From Bacteroidales bacterium (GTDB lineage Bacteria > Bacteroidota > Bacteroidia > Bacteroidales > F082): a DNA stretch of 64,000 nt. Position 1 is the first letter of the stretch; each line of letters starts with the position of its first letter. The position numbers were made by a program, and so were the translations under genes. The stretch is taken from the NCBI GenBank assembly GCA_017461665.1, contig JAFTXI010000024.1:62001-126000 (forward strand), read 5' to 3'. The notes under the pieces are model-generated. The model worked only from the letters and a program-made list of their open reading frames with translations, ran no database searches and had not been told where the DNA came from. Below, piece after piece: positions 54,868 through 63,801 of the stretch.

Positions 54868-56064
54868 TTAGTATGTTAGTCCAACAATCCAAAGAGGTAG
54901 TTTCTTGCCTACGGGATATTCCATGTTATCTGCTAAAATGTATGAATTTGGTATATCCGCAATTTGATCAAACGACTTATCGTGTCCGCCAACTTCAAAC
55001 GTTATCTTTCCATCGACTTTAAAATCACCTGTTTTTTTTCCATATTCAACAGTATGGTTGACAGACAATTGATTTACGACAAAACATTCTCTGATGGTGC
55101 CTATATTACTCTGCTGACATAATGCATAAAGTATATTTGTATTATGTAGATATATCTTATCTGGTTTCTGCATTTTTGTCACTGATTTATTATCGGCATA
55201 TAAGAGATGTAGCAATTCTGCACGTTGCAGATTAGATAAATAATTAAGAGTTGTCAATTTATTTATCTCCAAGTATGATGATAGTTTTGCAATATTTGTT
55301 TCGTATGGCAAATTATCAGATAAAAACATCAACAACGCTTTTAGTTTACGAGTATAGGCTGGTTCTATATTACAAAATTGTGTCATTTCTTGTTCTATAA
55401 TAAATGAAATAACATTTTCAATTCTGTTGTAGTATTCCAATTCGTTGCCATCATAGAAAGGATAATAACCGACTTTCAAATATTCTTCAAAATATCTTTG
55501 AGGACGACAAACATCGTTGACCATAGTACAAACATCGTCGGAATTATCCAATACGTAACTAAGTGTAAATCTTGGTAATCTAATATTTTTATAAAAATGC
55601 AGATATTCTCTAAATGACAAACCTTCCATCGTATAAGTCAGCACTCTTCTCGATAGGTCGGCATCAGCATTAAGGATTTGTATTAAAGAAGAACCTGTAA
55701 ATGTTACTTTTAAGTCAGGATATAAGTCAATGATTTCCTTCAGTTCTCTACTCCAATTCGGATATTTATGCACTTCGTCAAGGAAGAGATGTTCACCTCC
55801 GAACTGATAAAATCTTTCTGCCAAATCAAGCAACGAATGATTTGTAAAATACATACTGTCCATCACGCAGTACAGAGCCTTATCAGCATTAACTCTATAA
55901 TTACGTTTTATGTATTGTCTCATCAGAGTTGTTTTCCCGACACCTCCCGAACCACGAATTGCGACAAGCTGTTTTTCCCAAGAAATATCATTCATGACAT
56001 CGCGAACGATATTCATATTAACTTGAGAAATGAACATTTTATGCTTCTTATAAAGACTTTCCAT
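54868..56064 (-). CDS. AAA+ ATPase with DUF4143 (intact)
   Basis: 398 residues with Walker A RGSGGVGKTT, Walker B HLFLDEVHKY, and a sensor-like TGSSLI segment, followed by a winged-helix and a DUF4143-type C-terminus. These AAA_14/DUF4143 proteins are common accessory genes in Bacteroidota with no proven function. It lies between manC and the mutarotase in the polysaccharide locus but has no evident role in glycan synthesis. A decayed relative is at 30697-31456. Confidence 0.9.
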   Translation of the reverse strand: MESLYKKHKMFISQVNMNIVRDVMNDISWEKQLVAIRGSGGVGKTTLMRQYIKRNYRVNADKALYCVMDSMYFTNHSLLDLAERFYQFGGEHLFLDEVHKYPNWSRELKEIIDLYPDLKVTFTGSSLIQILNADADLSRRVLTYTMEGLSFREYLHFYKNIRLPRFTLSYVLDNSDDVCTMVNDVCRPQRYFEEYLKVGYYPFYDGNELEYYNRIENVISFIIEQEMTQFCNIEPAYTRKLKALLMFLSDNLPYETNIAKLSSYLEINKLTTLNYLSNLQRAELLHLLYADNKSVTKMQKPDKIYLHNTNILYALCQQSNIGTIRECFVVNQLSVNHTVEYGKKTGDFKVDGKITFEVGGHDKSFDQIADIPNSYILADNMEYPVGKKLPLWIVGLTY

Positions 56065-56136
56065 GCGTTTAAGTAAATATTACCGCAAAGATACGACAGT
56101 TTATCGCAATAACCAATTTCTAAACAAAAAAGTTTA

Positions 56137-56460
56137 TCAGAATATTCTTTCCATCATTTGCCATTTCTCATCGGAACGTGCATCAGCACGACATCCCTGA
56201 AACTGCGCCACGTATGCCTCCCATTCTGCCTGACGAGGAAGAGTGGCGAGACGCGCCATGTCGCGTTCCCAATCGAAATCATCGACAGTGTCACAAATCA
56301 TAAAAAGCAGATTGTCTTTAATGAAAATCTGCATATCGAGTATTCCCACCTCACGCTGACCTTCTATAATCTCCGGCCACACATGAGAATGAACCTCCAC
56401 ATATTTCTCTATAAGTTCCTTGTCATCGACAAGAGTTAAAGTTTGGCAATAGCGTTTCAT
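56137..56460 (-). CDS. L-rhamnose mutarotase-family protein
   Basis: 107 residues of the RhaM/YiiL fold: an early HSHVWPEI segment and DARSDEKWQMMERIF at the end. Family members interconvert anomers of L-rhamnose or L-fucose. It precedes a sugar kinase/nucleotidyltransferase fusion by one base. This suggests that it supplies the correct anomer of a sugar for activation. Confidence 0.88.
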   Translation of the reverse strand: MKRYCQTLTLVDDKELIEKYVEVHSHVWPEIIEGQREVGILDMQIFIKDNLLFMICDTVDDFDWERDMARLATLPRQAEWEAYVAQFQGCRADARSDEKWQMMERIF

Positions 56461-56461
56461 A

Positions 56462-57634
56462 TTAAAACCCCGATCTTCTTATTTTTAACTTAATAGCTTC
56501 AGGATGTGTGTCGCAGAAGGCATTTGTATCTTTCACTACGCATGCCAAATATCCACCTCCACCTGCACCAGGCATCTTCCATGCCATGACATCTTCCATA
56601 GCGGAATATCTGTCGATATATTCTTGTACGCAACCTTGAATCATTGCTGGGAACATCGCAACCTGAGCGTTGAATGAGTCTTTATATGCTTTAGCAAATA
56701 ATTCCAAATCGGTATTCATGATGGCATACCAGCAATCATCGGCTGCTTTGGCAAGAGTCTCGACTTTTTTCTTAGTTATGTCCATTCCTTCAATAACTGA
56801 ACAACCTTGTCTGCGAGCTTCCATTGGTATCATACAAAGATGATTTTCCAACCAACACAAAACATCTTCATCTTCACATGTTTCGATCTTATCAGGCCAA
56901 AAGTGATTGTCATAATAATGACGACACAAACCAGGAACGCAGATACCTATTGAATCCTGAGCGCCGCTGATGATACCGTCCTCTCTTTCTGGATGATTCT
57001 CGAAACAGAACACGAGACGTGCCAATGTCTCCGGATCCATATTTGGTAGCTGGTAAGGCCAGATGCGTTTTATTACATTACGTGTCGAAGTACTCAATCC
57101 GCATCTGTCGCGAATCTCGAATGAAGGCTCGAGACTTATAGTGAGAGCCCATCCTGGAGCATGACAACTCACGTAAGGTTGGTCTATCCAAGTACCGGCT
57201 AAATCCAAACGCGTTGGAATCAAGCAAGGACTCTTCTTGAGTTCGGTGCTGCTGCGTGCTTCCAAACCTTCATGAGGATCACGTTCGAGAACGATATATT
57301 CTATACCTCTTTCTTCGCAGACCTTGCGTTTTGAGTCAGAGCCGCCGTCACTGTTAACGACGAGAATATCAGGTTTTACAATATCTAACGTAGGAATAAA
57401 GTCCAAGATGCCTCTGCCGGCGTTTATATAAGCGTCTTTAACATATTTGATGCTTTTTACCATGAAAAGACGTTCTTGTTCAGAATAAACAGTCTTATGG
57501 TTTTTATAATGCAAAATAGTTTTGTCGGAACCAATTCCAACATAAAGTTCACCATATTGAGCCGCCTGACGGAAAAACTCAACATGACCACTATGAAGAA
57601 GGTCATAGCAACCTGATACGAATACTTTTTTCAT
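56462..57634 (-). CDS. Nucleotidyltransferase-GHMP kinase fusion (sugar activation)
   Basis: 390 residues. The N-terminal third is an HxGH-type nucleotidyltransferase (VSGCYDLLHSGHVEFFRQAA, residues 4-23). The rest is a GHMP kinase with a start like PTRLDLAGTW, a phosphate loop in ISGAQDSIGI and a C-terminal GAGGGGYLACVV. The fusion would phosphorylate a sugar and transfer a nucleotide to it, as Fkp does for fucose with a different nucleotidyltransferase and as HldE does for heptose with a different kinase. The gene is coupled to the aminotransferase (ATGA overlap) and next to a mutarotase. Substrate and nucleotide are not known. Confidence 0.85.
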   Translation of the reverse strand: MKKVFVSGCYDLLHSGHVEFFRQAAQYGELYVGIGSDKTILHYKNHKTVYSEQERLFMVKSIKYVKDAYINAGRGILDFIPTLDIVKPDILVVNSDGGSDSKRKVCEERGIEYIVLERDPHEGLEARSSTELKKSPCLIPTRLDLAGTWIDQPYVSCHAPGWALTISLEPSFEIRDRCGLSTSTRNVIKRIWPYQLPNMDPETLARLVFCFENHPEREDGIISGAQDSIGICVPGLCRHYYDNHFWPDKIETCEDEDVLCWLENHLCMIPMEARRQGCSVIEGMDITKKKVETLAKAADDCWYAIMNTDLELFAKAYKDSFNAQVAMFPAMIQGCVQEYIDRYSAMEDVMAWKMPGAGGGGYLACVVKDTNAFCDTHPEAIKLKIRRSGF

Positions 57635-58875
57635 ATAATACTTTCAACTATACACTTTACAATATAACGTACATCCTCCTCTGAAATGCATGGTCCCGAT
57701 GGAAGACACATTCCTTTTTTGAACAACTCTTCGCTAACGCCGTTGACGTAGGCAGGATTGTCTTTATAAACAGGCTGTTTGTGCATTGGTTTCCAAAGCG
57801 GACGAGCCTCAATATCAGCTTTATCCAAAGCAATACGTAATGCTTCAACATTGTTATTTGGCTGACAATCTGTTGTTAGGGTAGAAGCAGCATGAGTTAC
57901 GCTACCTGCACCGCCAACAGCTCCTTGTACTGCTTCTGCGTATGCGTTTTCTTCACCTTTGACTTTCACCCAAGGCTCGATGATGATAGTGTTGAGCCAA
58001 TAGTTGCTGTCATAATCTTCAGAAGGATTTTCTTGAAGTTTAATACCATCAATGTCCTTCAGCAACTCTTTATAAAGTTTGCAGATATGCTGATGATGTG
58101 CAATATGTTCATTAGCGACTGTCATCTGACCGCGACCTATACCGGCACAGATATTAGACATGCGGTAATTGTAACCTATCTTTTCATGTTGGTAGTAAGG
58201 ATAATTCTCGCGAGCCTGAGTTGCGTAGAACATAATCTCCTGTTTAGCAGCGTCATTTTCGCAGATGAGAGCACCACCACCGGAAGTGGTAATCATCTTA
58301 TTACCATTAAAAGAAAGAATACCAAACTTACCGAAGGTTCCTAACACCTGACTTTTATATTTAGAACCAAATGCATCAGCAGCATCTTCTATAATAGGAA
58401 TGTCATATCTATTTGCTATCTCTGCAATCTCATCTATTTTGTAAGGCATTCCATATATTGAAACTGTTATAATTGCCTTTGGTTTCTTTCCCGTCTTGGC
58501 TATTCTGTCTTTGATAGCCTCATCGAGAAGTTGAGGATCCATATTCCAGGTGTCTCGTTCCGAATCTACAAACACGGGAATAGCTCCGATATATGTTATA
58601 GGATTAGCCGATGCACAAAATGTAAAAGACTGTGTTATCACCTCATCACCCGCTTTAACACCTGATGCAACCAAAGCAAGATGGATAGCTGCAGTACCAG
58701 ATGTCAGAGCTACAACTTTTTTATTCTCTCCTATATAATTTTCTAATTCAGTCTCAAAAGCATCTACATTGGGACCGAGAGGTACCACCCAGTTGGTATC
58801 AAAAGCCTCTTGTATAAATTTCTGTTCGTTGCCACTTATACGGGCGAGACAGAGGTAAATGCGTTTTTGTGACAT
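57631..58875 (-). CDS. DegT/DnrJ/EryC1/StrS-family sugar aminotransferase
   Basis: About 414 residues from the ATG at 58875. The PLP lysine lies in LSFNGNKMITTSGGG, with IIEDAADAFGS before it and RPLWKPMHKQP near the end. It transfers an amine to a keto sugar nucleotide. A loop of about 30 residues (about 316-346, VQGAVGGAGSVTHAAST and following) appears to be extra compared with the usual family pattern. It would work with the WlbA-like and WbpM-like genes, or with the neighbouring fusion protein. Confidence 0.9.
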   Translation of the reverse strand: MSQKRIYLCLARISGNEQKFIQEAFDTNWVVPLGPNVDAFETELENYIGENKKVVALTSGTAAIHLALVASGVKAGDEVITQSFTFCASANPITYIGAIPVFVDSERDTWNMDPQLLDEAIKDRIAKTGKKPKAIITVSIYGMPYKIDEIAEIANRYDIPIIEDAADAFGSKYKSQVLGTFGKFGILSFNGNKMITTSGGGALICENDAAKQEIMFYATQARENYPYYQHEKIGYNYRMSNICAGIGRGQMTVANEHIAHHQHICKLYKELLKDIDGIKLQENPSEDYDSNYWLNTIIIEPWVKVKGEENAYAEAVQGAVGGAGSVTHAASTLTTDCQPNNNVEALRIALDKADIEARPLWKPMHKQPVYKDNPAYVNGVSEELFKKGMCLPSGPCISEEDVRYIVKCIVESII

Positions 58876-58884
58876 AATTTTATA

Positions 58885-58912
58885 ATTTACAGTTGACAAT
58901 GTACAATTAACA
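58885..58912. repeat. Heptamer array between the aminotransferase and the RhuM genes
   Basis: ATTTACA, GTTGACA, ATGTACA, ATTAACA, four 7-base units, related to the AACAATT family at 40757. Confidence 0.78.
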
Positions 58913-58924
58913 GTTAGTTTATTC

Positions 58925-59821
58925 TCAAATTCTTTTCAAAATTTCCTCTGGACTGAATCCAAGTTTGATGATTGTACACAATCCTCTTCCCATATCTTTT
59001 ACTGAGGCACCTAAAAGCCATACCTCATCGTCTATGATAAGATAACGATCGTGTACTGCTTTTGAAAGTTGGACTATAATGATACGCCTACATTGTTTAT
59101 CATGTTTCTGAAGATCAAGCTGTAACTTGGGATTGAAACGAGTATGTATTGTACAATCCACGCCGTCAGCACGTTTATCTAAAATCATCAATGTGCGCTC
59201 ATCAACGAAGGAATCTATAAGAATGATTCCTTTTGACGCAGAACGTACAAGATTAGAGACAAAAGTATAAGCATCCCATACACAGCCTGTTGAAAAGAGT
59301 TGCTCCGTAACAGGTTGTTCTTTCTGAATAAGGAAGTCTATTTTCTGCTCGTGATCATCGACACGCGATTCAAGAGAATAGAAACGATTATCAATGTGTT
59401 TTTGTAAGAATATTAGATGCTGATTTACGGAATAGCCCCTGAGCATATAATCTTTCAAAATGCGATTTGCCCATTGACGGAAACGAGTTCCAGCCTTACT
59501 TTTCACACGATAACCGACAGAAATAATCACGTCAAGATTATACATCGTTGTTTCATAGACTTGATCAGCATCTACGCCTATATGTGCAAATTTTGCACAT
59601 GTGATATTTGGATCAAGTTCTTCTTCCTTGAAACAATTTTTTATATGACGACCTATTACCGTTCTGTCTCGTCCAAATAAATCCGCAATCTGCTGTTGCG
59701 TCAACCAAACCGTCTCGTCTTCCAATCGCACTTCAATGCGAATGTTTTCATCAGCTTGATAAAGAACTATCTCACCTTTTTGAGACGATGTTGATAAAGT
59801 GTGAATGTTATTTGGTTTCAT
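58925..59821 (-). CDS. RhuM-family protein, copy 3 (300 residues)
   Basis: An N-terminal winged-helix-like part (VWLTQQQIADLFGRDRTVIG) and a YNLDVIISVGYRV segment typical of RhuM. A C-terminal domain of about 130 residues has VHDRYLIIDDEVWLLGASVK, which resembles a phospholipase D-type HxK motif region with Arg in place of Lys. RhuM was first seen in a Salmonella pathogenicity island and has no settled function. This is the downstream copy of three tandem paralogues. The N- and C-terminal parts are almost the same as in the other copies, and the middle differs. Confidence 0.85.
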   Translation of the reverse strand: MKPNNIHTLSTSSQKGEIVLYQADENIRIEVRLEDETVWLTQQQIADLFGRDRTVIGRHIKNCFKEEELDPNITCAKFAHIGVDADQVYETTMYNLDVIISVGYRVKSKAGTRFRQWANRILKDYMLRGYSVNQHLIFLQKHIDNRFYSLESRVDDHEQKIDFLIQKEQPVTEQLFSTGCVWDAYTFVSNLVRSASKGIILIDSFVDERTLMILDKRADGVDCTIHTRFNPKLQLDLQKHDKQCRRIIIVQLSKAVHDRYLIIDDEVWLLGASVKDMGRGLCTIIKLGFSPEEILKRI

Positions 59822-59845
59822 TGTTTTGGGGCTTTTTGTTAATTC

Positions 59846-60535
59846 TCAAATTCTTTTCAAAATTTCCTCTGGACTGAATCCAAGCTCATCGACGAATGAA
59901 TCTATCAAGACGATTCTTTTTGATGCAGAACGAACAAGATTAGAGACAAAAGTATAAGCATCCCATACACAGCCTGTTGAAAAGAGTTGCTCTGTAACAG
60001 GTTGTTCTTTCTGAATGAGAAAGTCTATTTTTTGTTCATGATTCTGTACACGTTGTTGTAGAAGAAACAATTCCTCTCGCTGGTATTCAATCTGCTTTGA
60101 AAGATGATATTCCACCTGTTGAAGAGTAGGATGAGCTGCATATCCCTTAAGAAGATATTGTTTTAAGACATTGTTAGCCCATGTTCTGAAAAGAATACCT
60201 CGACGTGTATTTACTCTAAAACCGACAGAGATTATAGTATCAAGATTATAAAATTCAATCTTACGCTTTACATTACGACTACCTTCCTTTTGAACAAGTT
60301 CCAAAATGGAACTAGTTGCGTCTCTATTTAATTCGCCAGTCTCATAAATATTTTTAATATGCTTAGTAATTGCTTGTCTGTTAGTTCCAAACAACTCTGC
60401 CATCTGAGCCTGTGTCAGCCAAACTGTCTCATCTTTCAAGCGCACTTCCAAGCGAATACTTTCATCAGGCTGATAAAGAACTATCTCTCCTTTTTGAGAT
60501 GATGTTGATAAAGTGTGAATGTTATTTGGTTTCAT
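59846..60535 (-). CDS. RhuM-family protein, copy 2, C-terminal deletion (229 residues)
   Basis: The N-terminus and the conserved HEQKIDFLIQKEQPVTEQ segment match copies 1 and 3. The central part (ITKHIKNIYETGELNRDATS and on) is distinct. The C-terminal HDRYLIID domain has been lost by a precise in-frame deletion: SFVDE is joined directly to LGFSPEEILKRI, with the junction at about 59884. The protein keeps an intact frame, so it may be functional without the domain or be inactive. Confidence 0.8.
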   Translation of the reverse strand: MKPNNIHTLSTSSQKGEIVLYQPDESIRLEVRLKDETVWLTQAQMAELFGTNRQAITKHIKNIYETGELNRDATSSILELVQKEGSRNVKRKIEFYNLDTIISVGFRVNTRRGILFRTWANNVLKQYLLKGYAAHPTLQQVEYHLSKQIEYQREELFLLQQRVQNHEQKIDFLIQKEQPVTEQLFSTGCVWDAYTFVSNLVRSASKRIVLIDSFVDELGFSPEEILKRI

Positions 60536-60559
60536 TGTTTTGGGGCTTTTTGTTAATTC

Positions 60560-61462
60560 TCAAATTCTTTTCAAAATTTCCTCTGGACTGAATCCAAGTT
60601 TGATGATTGTACACAATCCTCTTCCCATATCCTTTACTGAAGCACCTAAAAGCCACACTTCATCGTCAATGATAAGATAACGATCATGAACAGCTTGAGG
60701 CAATTGAACGATAATAATATGATTACACTGTTGATTATGTTTCTGAAGATCAAGTTGCAATTTGGAGTTGAAACGAGTATGTATTGTACAATCCACGCCG
60801 TCAGTACGTTTATCTAAAATCATCAATGTGCGCTCATCAACGAATGAATCTATCAAGACGACTCTTTTTGATGCAGAACGAACAAGATTAGAGACAAAAG
60901 TATAAGCATCCCAGACACAACCCGTTGAGAAGAGTTGCTCTGTAACAGGTTGTTCTTTCTGAATGAGAAAATCTATTTTTTGTTCATGATCATCGACACG
61001 CGATTCAATGTTATATAAACGATTGTCAATATGTTCTTGTAATGATATAAGATGCTGATTGACGGAATAACCTCTAAGCATAAATTGTTTCAGAACTTCT
61101 GAAGACCATCGTCTGAACATTATACCTCTAACACTATTCACCCTATAGCCAACAGAAAGTATCATATCAAGGTTATAAAAATCTAACTGCCTGTTAACAG
61201 TTCTATTACCTTCTTTTCGAACTACTCTAATTTTTCGAGCAGTTGATACGATGTTGAGTTCGTTACTTCTATATATTTCTTTGATGTGATATGTTATGGT
61301 ATGTTCTTTTACGTCAAACAACTCAGCCATCTGAGCCTGTGTCAGCCAAACCGTTTCATCTTCCAATCGCACTTCAATGCGGATGTTTTCGTCAGTTTGG
61401 TAAAGAACTATCTCGCCTTTTTGAGATGATGTTGATAAAGTGTTACTATTGTTAGGTTTCAT
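60560..61462 (-). CDS. RhuM-family protein, copy 1 (300 residues)
   Basis: First copy in the direction of transcription. It has the same N- and C-terminal parts as copy 3 and a third central sequence (ITYHIKEIYRSNELNIVSTA and on). The three copies are separated by the same 24-base spacer, so they came from tandem duplication. It follows the WbuC-like cupin after 41 bases. Confidence 0.85.
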   Translation of the reverse strand: MKPNNSNTLSTSSQKGEIVLYQTDENIRIEVRLEDETVWLTQAQMAELFDVKEHTITYHIKEIYRSNELNIVSTARKIRVVRKEGNRTVNRQLDFYNLDMILSVGYRVNSVRGIMFRRWSSEVLKQFMLRGYSVNQHLISLQEHIDNRLYNIESRVDDHEQKIDFLIQKEQPVTEQLFSTGCVWDAYTFVSNLVRSASKRVVLIDSFVDERTLMILDKRTDGVDCTIHTRFNSKLQLDLQKHNQQCNHIIIVQLPQAVHDRYLIIDDEVWLLGASVKDMGRGLCTIIKLGFSPEEILKRI

Positions 61463-61503
61463 TGTTTTTGGTTTATAGTTATATTCTGATATGTTTTTTA
61501 ATA

Positions 61504-61899
61504 TTATAGATTCAGTATATCTTCAGAAACAATTGGTTCATATTCTCCATCTTTAACTTCCATGATTACTGTGCCACTTTCTAAAACCTTTAAAGTGTGC
61601 CATTGCATCTTGGGAATATTCAAAGCAACCACAGATCCATTAGGACAGATCTCAATACTCTCAGTACATTCTCCTAATTCGTTATAGAAATATTCGACAA
61701 GTCGGCCTCTAAGACAGACTAATGTCTCCGACGATTTCTGATGTCTGTGAATGGGTATAACACTTCCAGGTTCTATTGCATTCAGCATTCGCTGACTTTT
61801 ATCAGCATCTGAATTTCGCAAATCATAATTCATTCGTAATCTCGGCGATGCTTTTGCCAGTTTTGTTAACTCATCTAATAAGTCTTGCGTTATCTTCAT
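61504..61899 (-). CDS. WbuC-family cupin-fold protein
   Basis: 131 residues with IPIHRHQKSSET and MQWHTLKVLESGTVIME, the cupin metal-binding histidines. WbuC proteins are found in O-antigen loci near glycosyltransferases and have no known reaction. It overlaps the WecA-like gene by 4 bases. Confidence 0.85.
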   Translation of the reverse strand: MKITQDLLDELTKLAKASPRLRMNYDLRNSDADKSQRMLNAIEPGSVIPIHRHQKSSETLVCLRGRLVEYFYNELGECTESIEICPNGSVVALNIPKMQWHTLKVLESGTVIMEVKDGEYEPIVSEDILNL

Positions 61900-62912
61900 T
61901 TCTCTACCGATTTTAAATATTCCTCATGCAAATGATAATATTTCTTTTTAAATACGATGTAAGCTACGGCAAGCAAAGCAAATGCACCGAATAGATATAT
62001 CCAATGAGCAACAATGGTGTTAGGAATTAAATAAATCATACTAAGAGAAACAACAAGTTGCAGCACCATATATAGCAAACTTACTTTCACATGACTCATC
62101 TTCAGTTCATTTGCCATTAATTGATATGCATGCTTGCGATGAGCCTCTCCCAAATTTTCATGCAACATGATGCGATGAACAATTGTCAAACAGCCATCAA
62201 CACCATATACCAATAAAAATAACAGCCAGGTTATGTCATTTGTTGCCATAACTAATTTTCCGATAGCAAAAAGCATGATAAAGGCAATTCCCACACTGCC
62301 CACATCTCCTGCGAAACATTTTGCCTTTCCTCTTTCACGGAAGTTGAATATGCTAAATACCAACACAGATAGGATGACGACCACCAAAAAAGAATCTTCC
62401 ATGAAACCTATCTTATCATTCATAATTATCAAAGGTATTAACACTGATAATGAATATCCTGCAGTGATACCATTGATACCATCCATGAAATTAATGACGT
62501 TAGATGCCCCTGCACATACAATTAGTGCCAATATCACTATCCACCACATATTTATGTGAAGAATATCCAACTGTTGAAACATCAGTCCCACTGCAGTAAA
62601 CTGAACAACTAATCTTACGCTATCTGGTAGTGAGCGAATATCATCTACAAAACTGATACCAGCAGCTAATGTCACAGCAGCCAAGAACCAAGGATATTCG
62701 AAACCATAGAAAAACGACCAAACCCACACTCCAATAAGGAAGATGATACCACCGCCACGCAATACAATAGTTGAATGTGAACTTCGCTCATTGGGTTTGT
62801 CGATGATGCTACATTTGTCTGCTACTTTGAAATAAACAAATTCTAACACTAACAACAAAGCAAAAATAATAATATAAATTAAACTTGTATCCATAACAAA
62901 AACGATCATCAT
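61896..62912 (-). CDS. WecA/TagO-like UDP-sugar: polyprenyl-phosphate sugar-1-phosphate transferase
   Basis: 338 residues with about eleven membrane helices. The diagnostic loops are FVDDIRSLP (catalytic aspartates), NVINFMDGINGITAGYSL and FAGDVGSVGIAF, as in WbpL/WbcO of polysaccharide loci. It starts a glycan on undecaprenyl phosphate. Its start overlaps the epimerase stop (ATGATG over TGA). It is a second initiating enzyme in the locus, besides the transferase at 48039. Confidence 0.92.
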   Translation of the reverse strand: MMIVFVMDTSLIYIIIFALLLVLEFVYFKVADKCSIIDKPNERSSHSTIVLRGGGIIFLIGVWVWSFFYGFEYPWFLAAVTLAAGISFVDDIRSLPDSVRLVVQFTAVGLMFQQLDILHINMWWIVILALIVCAGASNVINFMDGINGITAGYSLSVLIPLIIMNDKIGFMEDSFLVVVILSVLVFSIFNFRERGKAKCFAGDVGSVGIAFIMLFAIGKLVMATNDITWLLFLLVYGVDGCLTIVHRIMLHENLGEAHRKHAYQLMANELKMSHVKVSLLYMVLQLVVSLSMIYLIPNTIVAHWIYLFGAFALLAVAYIVFKKKYYHLHEEYLKSVEK

Positions 62913-63769
62913 AGTGACTCACTGACAATTTTTAAACTTTTCTCAAAGCTCACGACCTGATAGTCAAAATCCATCTGACTCATAGAAGGATCGTAGTAGT
63001 ACGTGGCAAACATCTTGTTGATAGGCTGCAACACGAACGATCCCAACCACACGAACAGATTTAGCAACTTTGTTATCCACACCTTGTGACCAGCCTCTTT
63101 GGCAAAGAAACGAATGATTTCCACCGTATCGGCCAGCTCACGGTTCTGCGGATAGAACGTACCCGACAATTGACGCAGGATAGCCTGCTTCACAAACTCA
63201 CCCAAGTTATCGACAAAGAGCATCGAACGTTTGTTGTGCCATGCGGGGAAAATGGGCGTCTTCGTTGCCAACTTGGCCAAACGAGGAAAGTTTCCCTTTG
63301 AGTTTGGGCCATAAATCATTGGCGGACGAAGGATGCACACCTTGAATGTATCACACTCCAGCTCCTTCAGTCCTATCTCTGCTTGCAACTTACTATCCCC
63401 ATAGAACCCGTTCGGATTCGGTTTAGTATCCCAAGTGAGCACCTCAGCCTTCAACGACTGACTCTCATGAAACACAATCATCGAACTCATGAAGATAAAC
63501 TGCTTCACTCCCGCTGCCTTCGCATGGCGAGCAATCTCAATGGTAAGATCGCGGTTCACCTTGTAGTATAAAGCCTCCATCTTCGGGTCCGCATTCACAT
63601 GTGCGATTCCCGCTACATGATACACCACATCATACTTCGTGTAATCCGCTTTTTTCCAATTATCACCAAAGGTATCTACGGAATCTACCGTAAACTGAGC
63701 ATCTTTCTTCAGCCAATTCTCAATGCTGGTGCCCACATAACTACCAGCTCCTGTAATTAGTATATTCAT
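62909..63769 (-). CDS. NAD-dependent epimerase/dehydratase (nucleotide-sugar)
   Basis: About 286 residues from the ATG at 63769 (MNILITGAGSYVGTSI). The Rossmann loop is GAGSYVG and the catalytic YxxxK is YGDSK (GFYGDSKLQAE). It probably makes a 4-keto or 4-epimerised UDP-HexNAc. Epimerase plus WecA-like transferase pairs commonly form the end of Bacteroides polysaccharide operons. Substrate not certain. Confidence 0.88.
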   Translation of the reverse strand: MNILITGAGSYVGTSIENWLKKDAQFTVDSVDTFGDNWKKADYTKYDVVYHVAGIAHVNADPKMEALYYKVNRDLTIEIARHAKAAGVKQFIFMSSMIVFHESQSLKAEVLTWDTKPNPNGFYGDSKLQAEIGLKELECDTFKVCILRPPMIYGPNSKGNFPRLAKLATKTPIFPAWHNKRSMLFVDNLGEFVKQAILRQLSGTFYPQNRELADTVEIIRFFAKEAGHKVWITKLLNLFVWLGSFVLQPINKMFATYYYDPSMSQMDFDYQVVSFEKSLKIVSESL

Positions 63770-63801
63770 ATATTGTAATATGTTAACTCGCAAATATTTT
63801 C

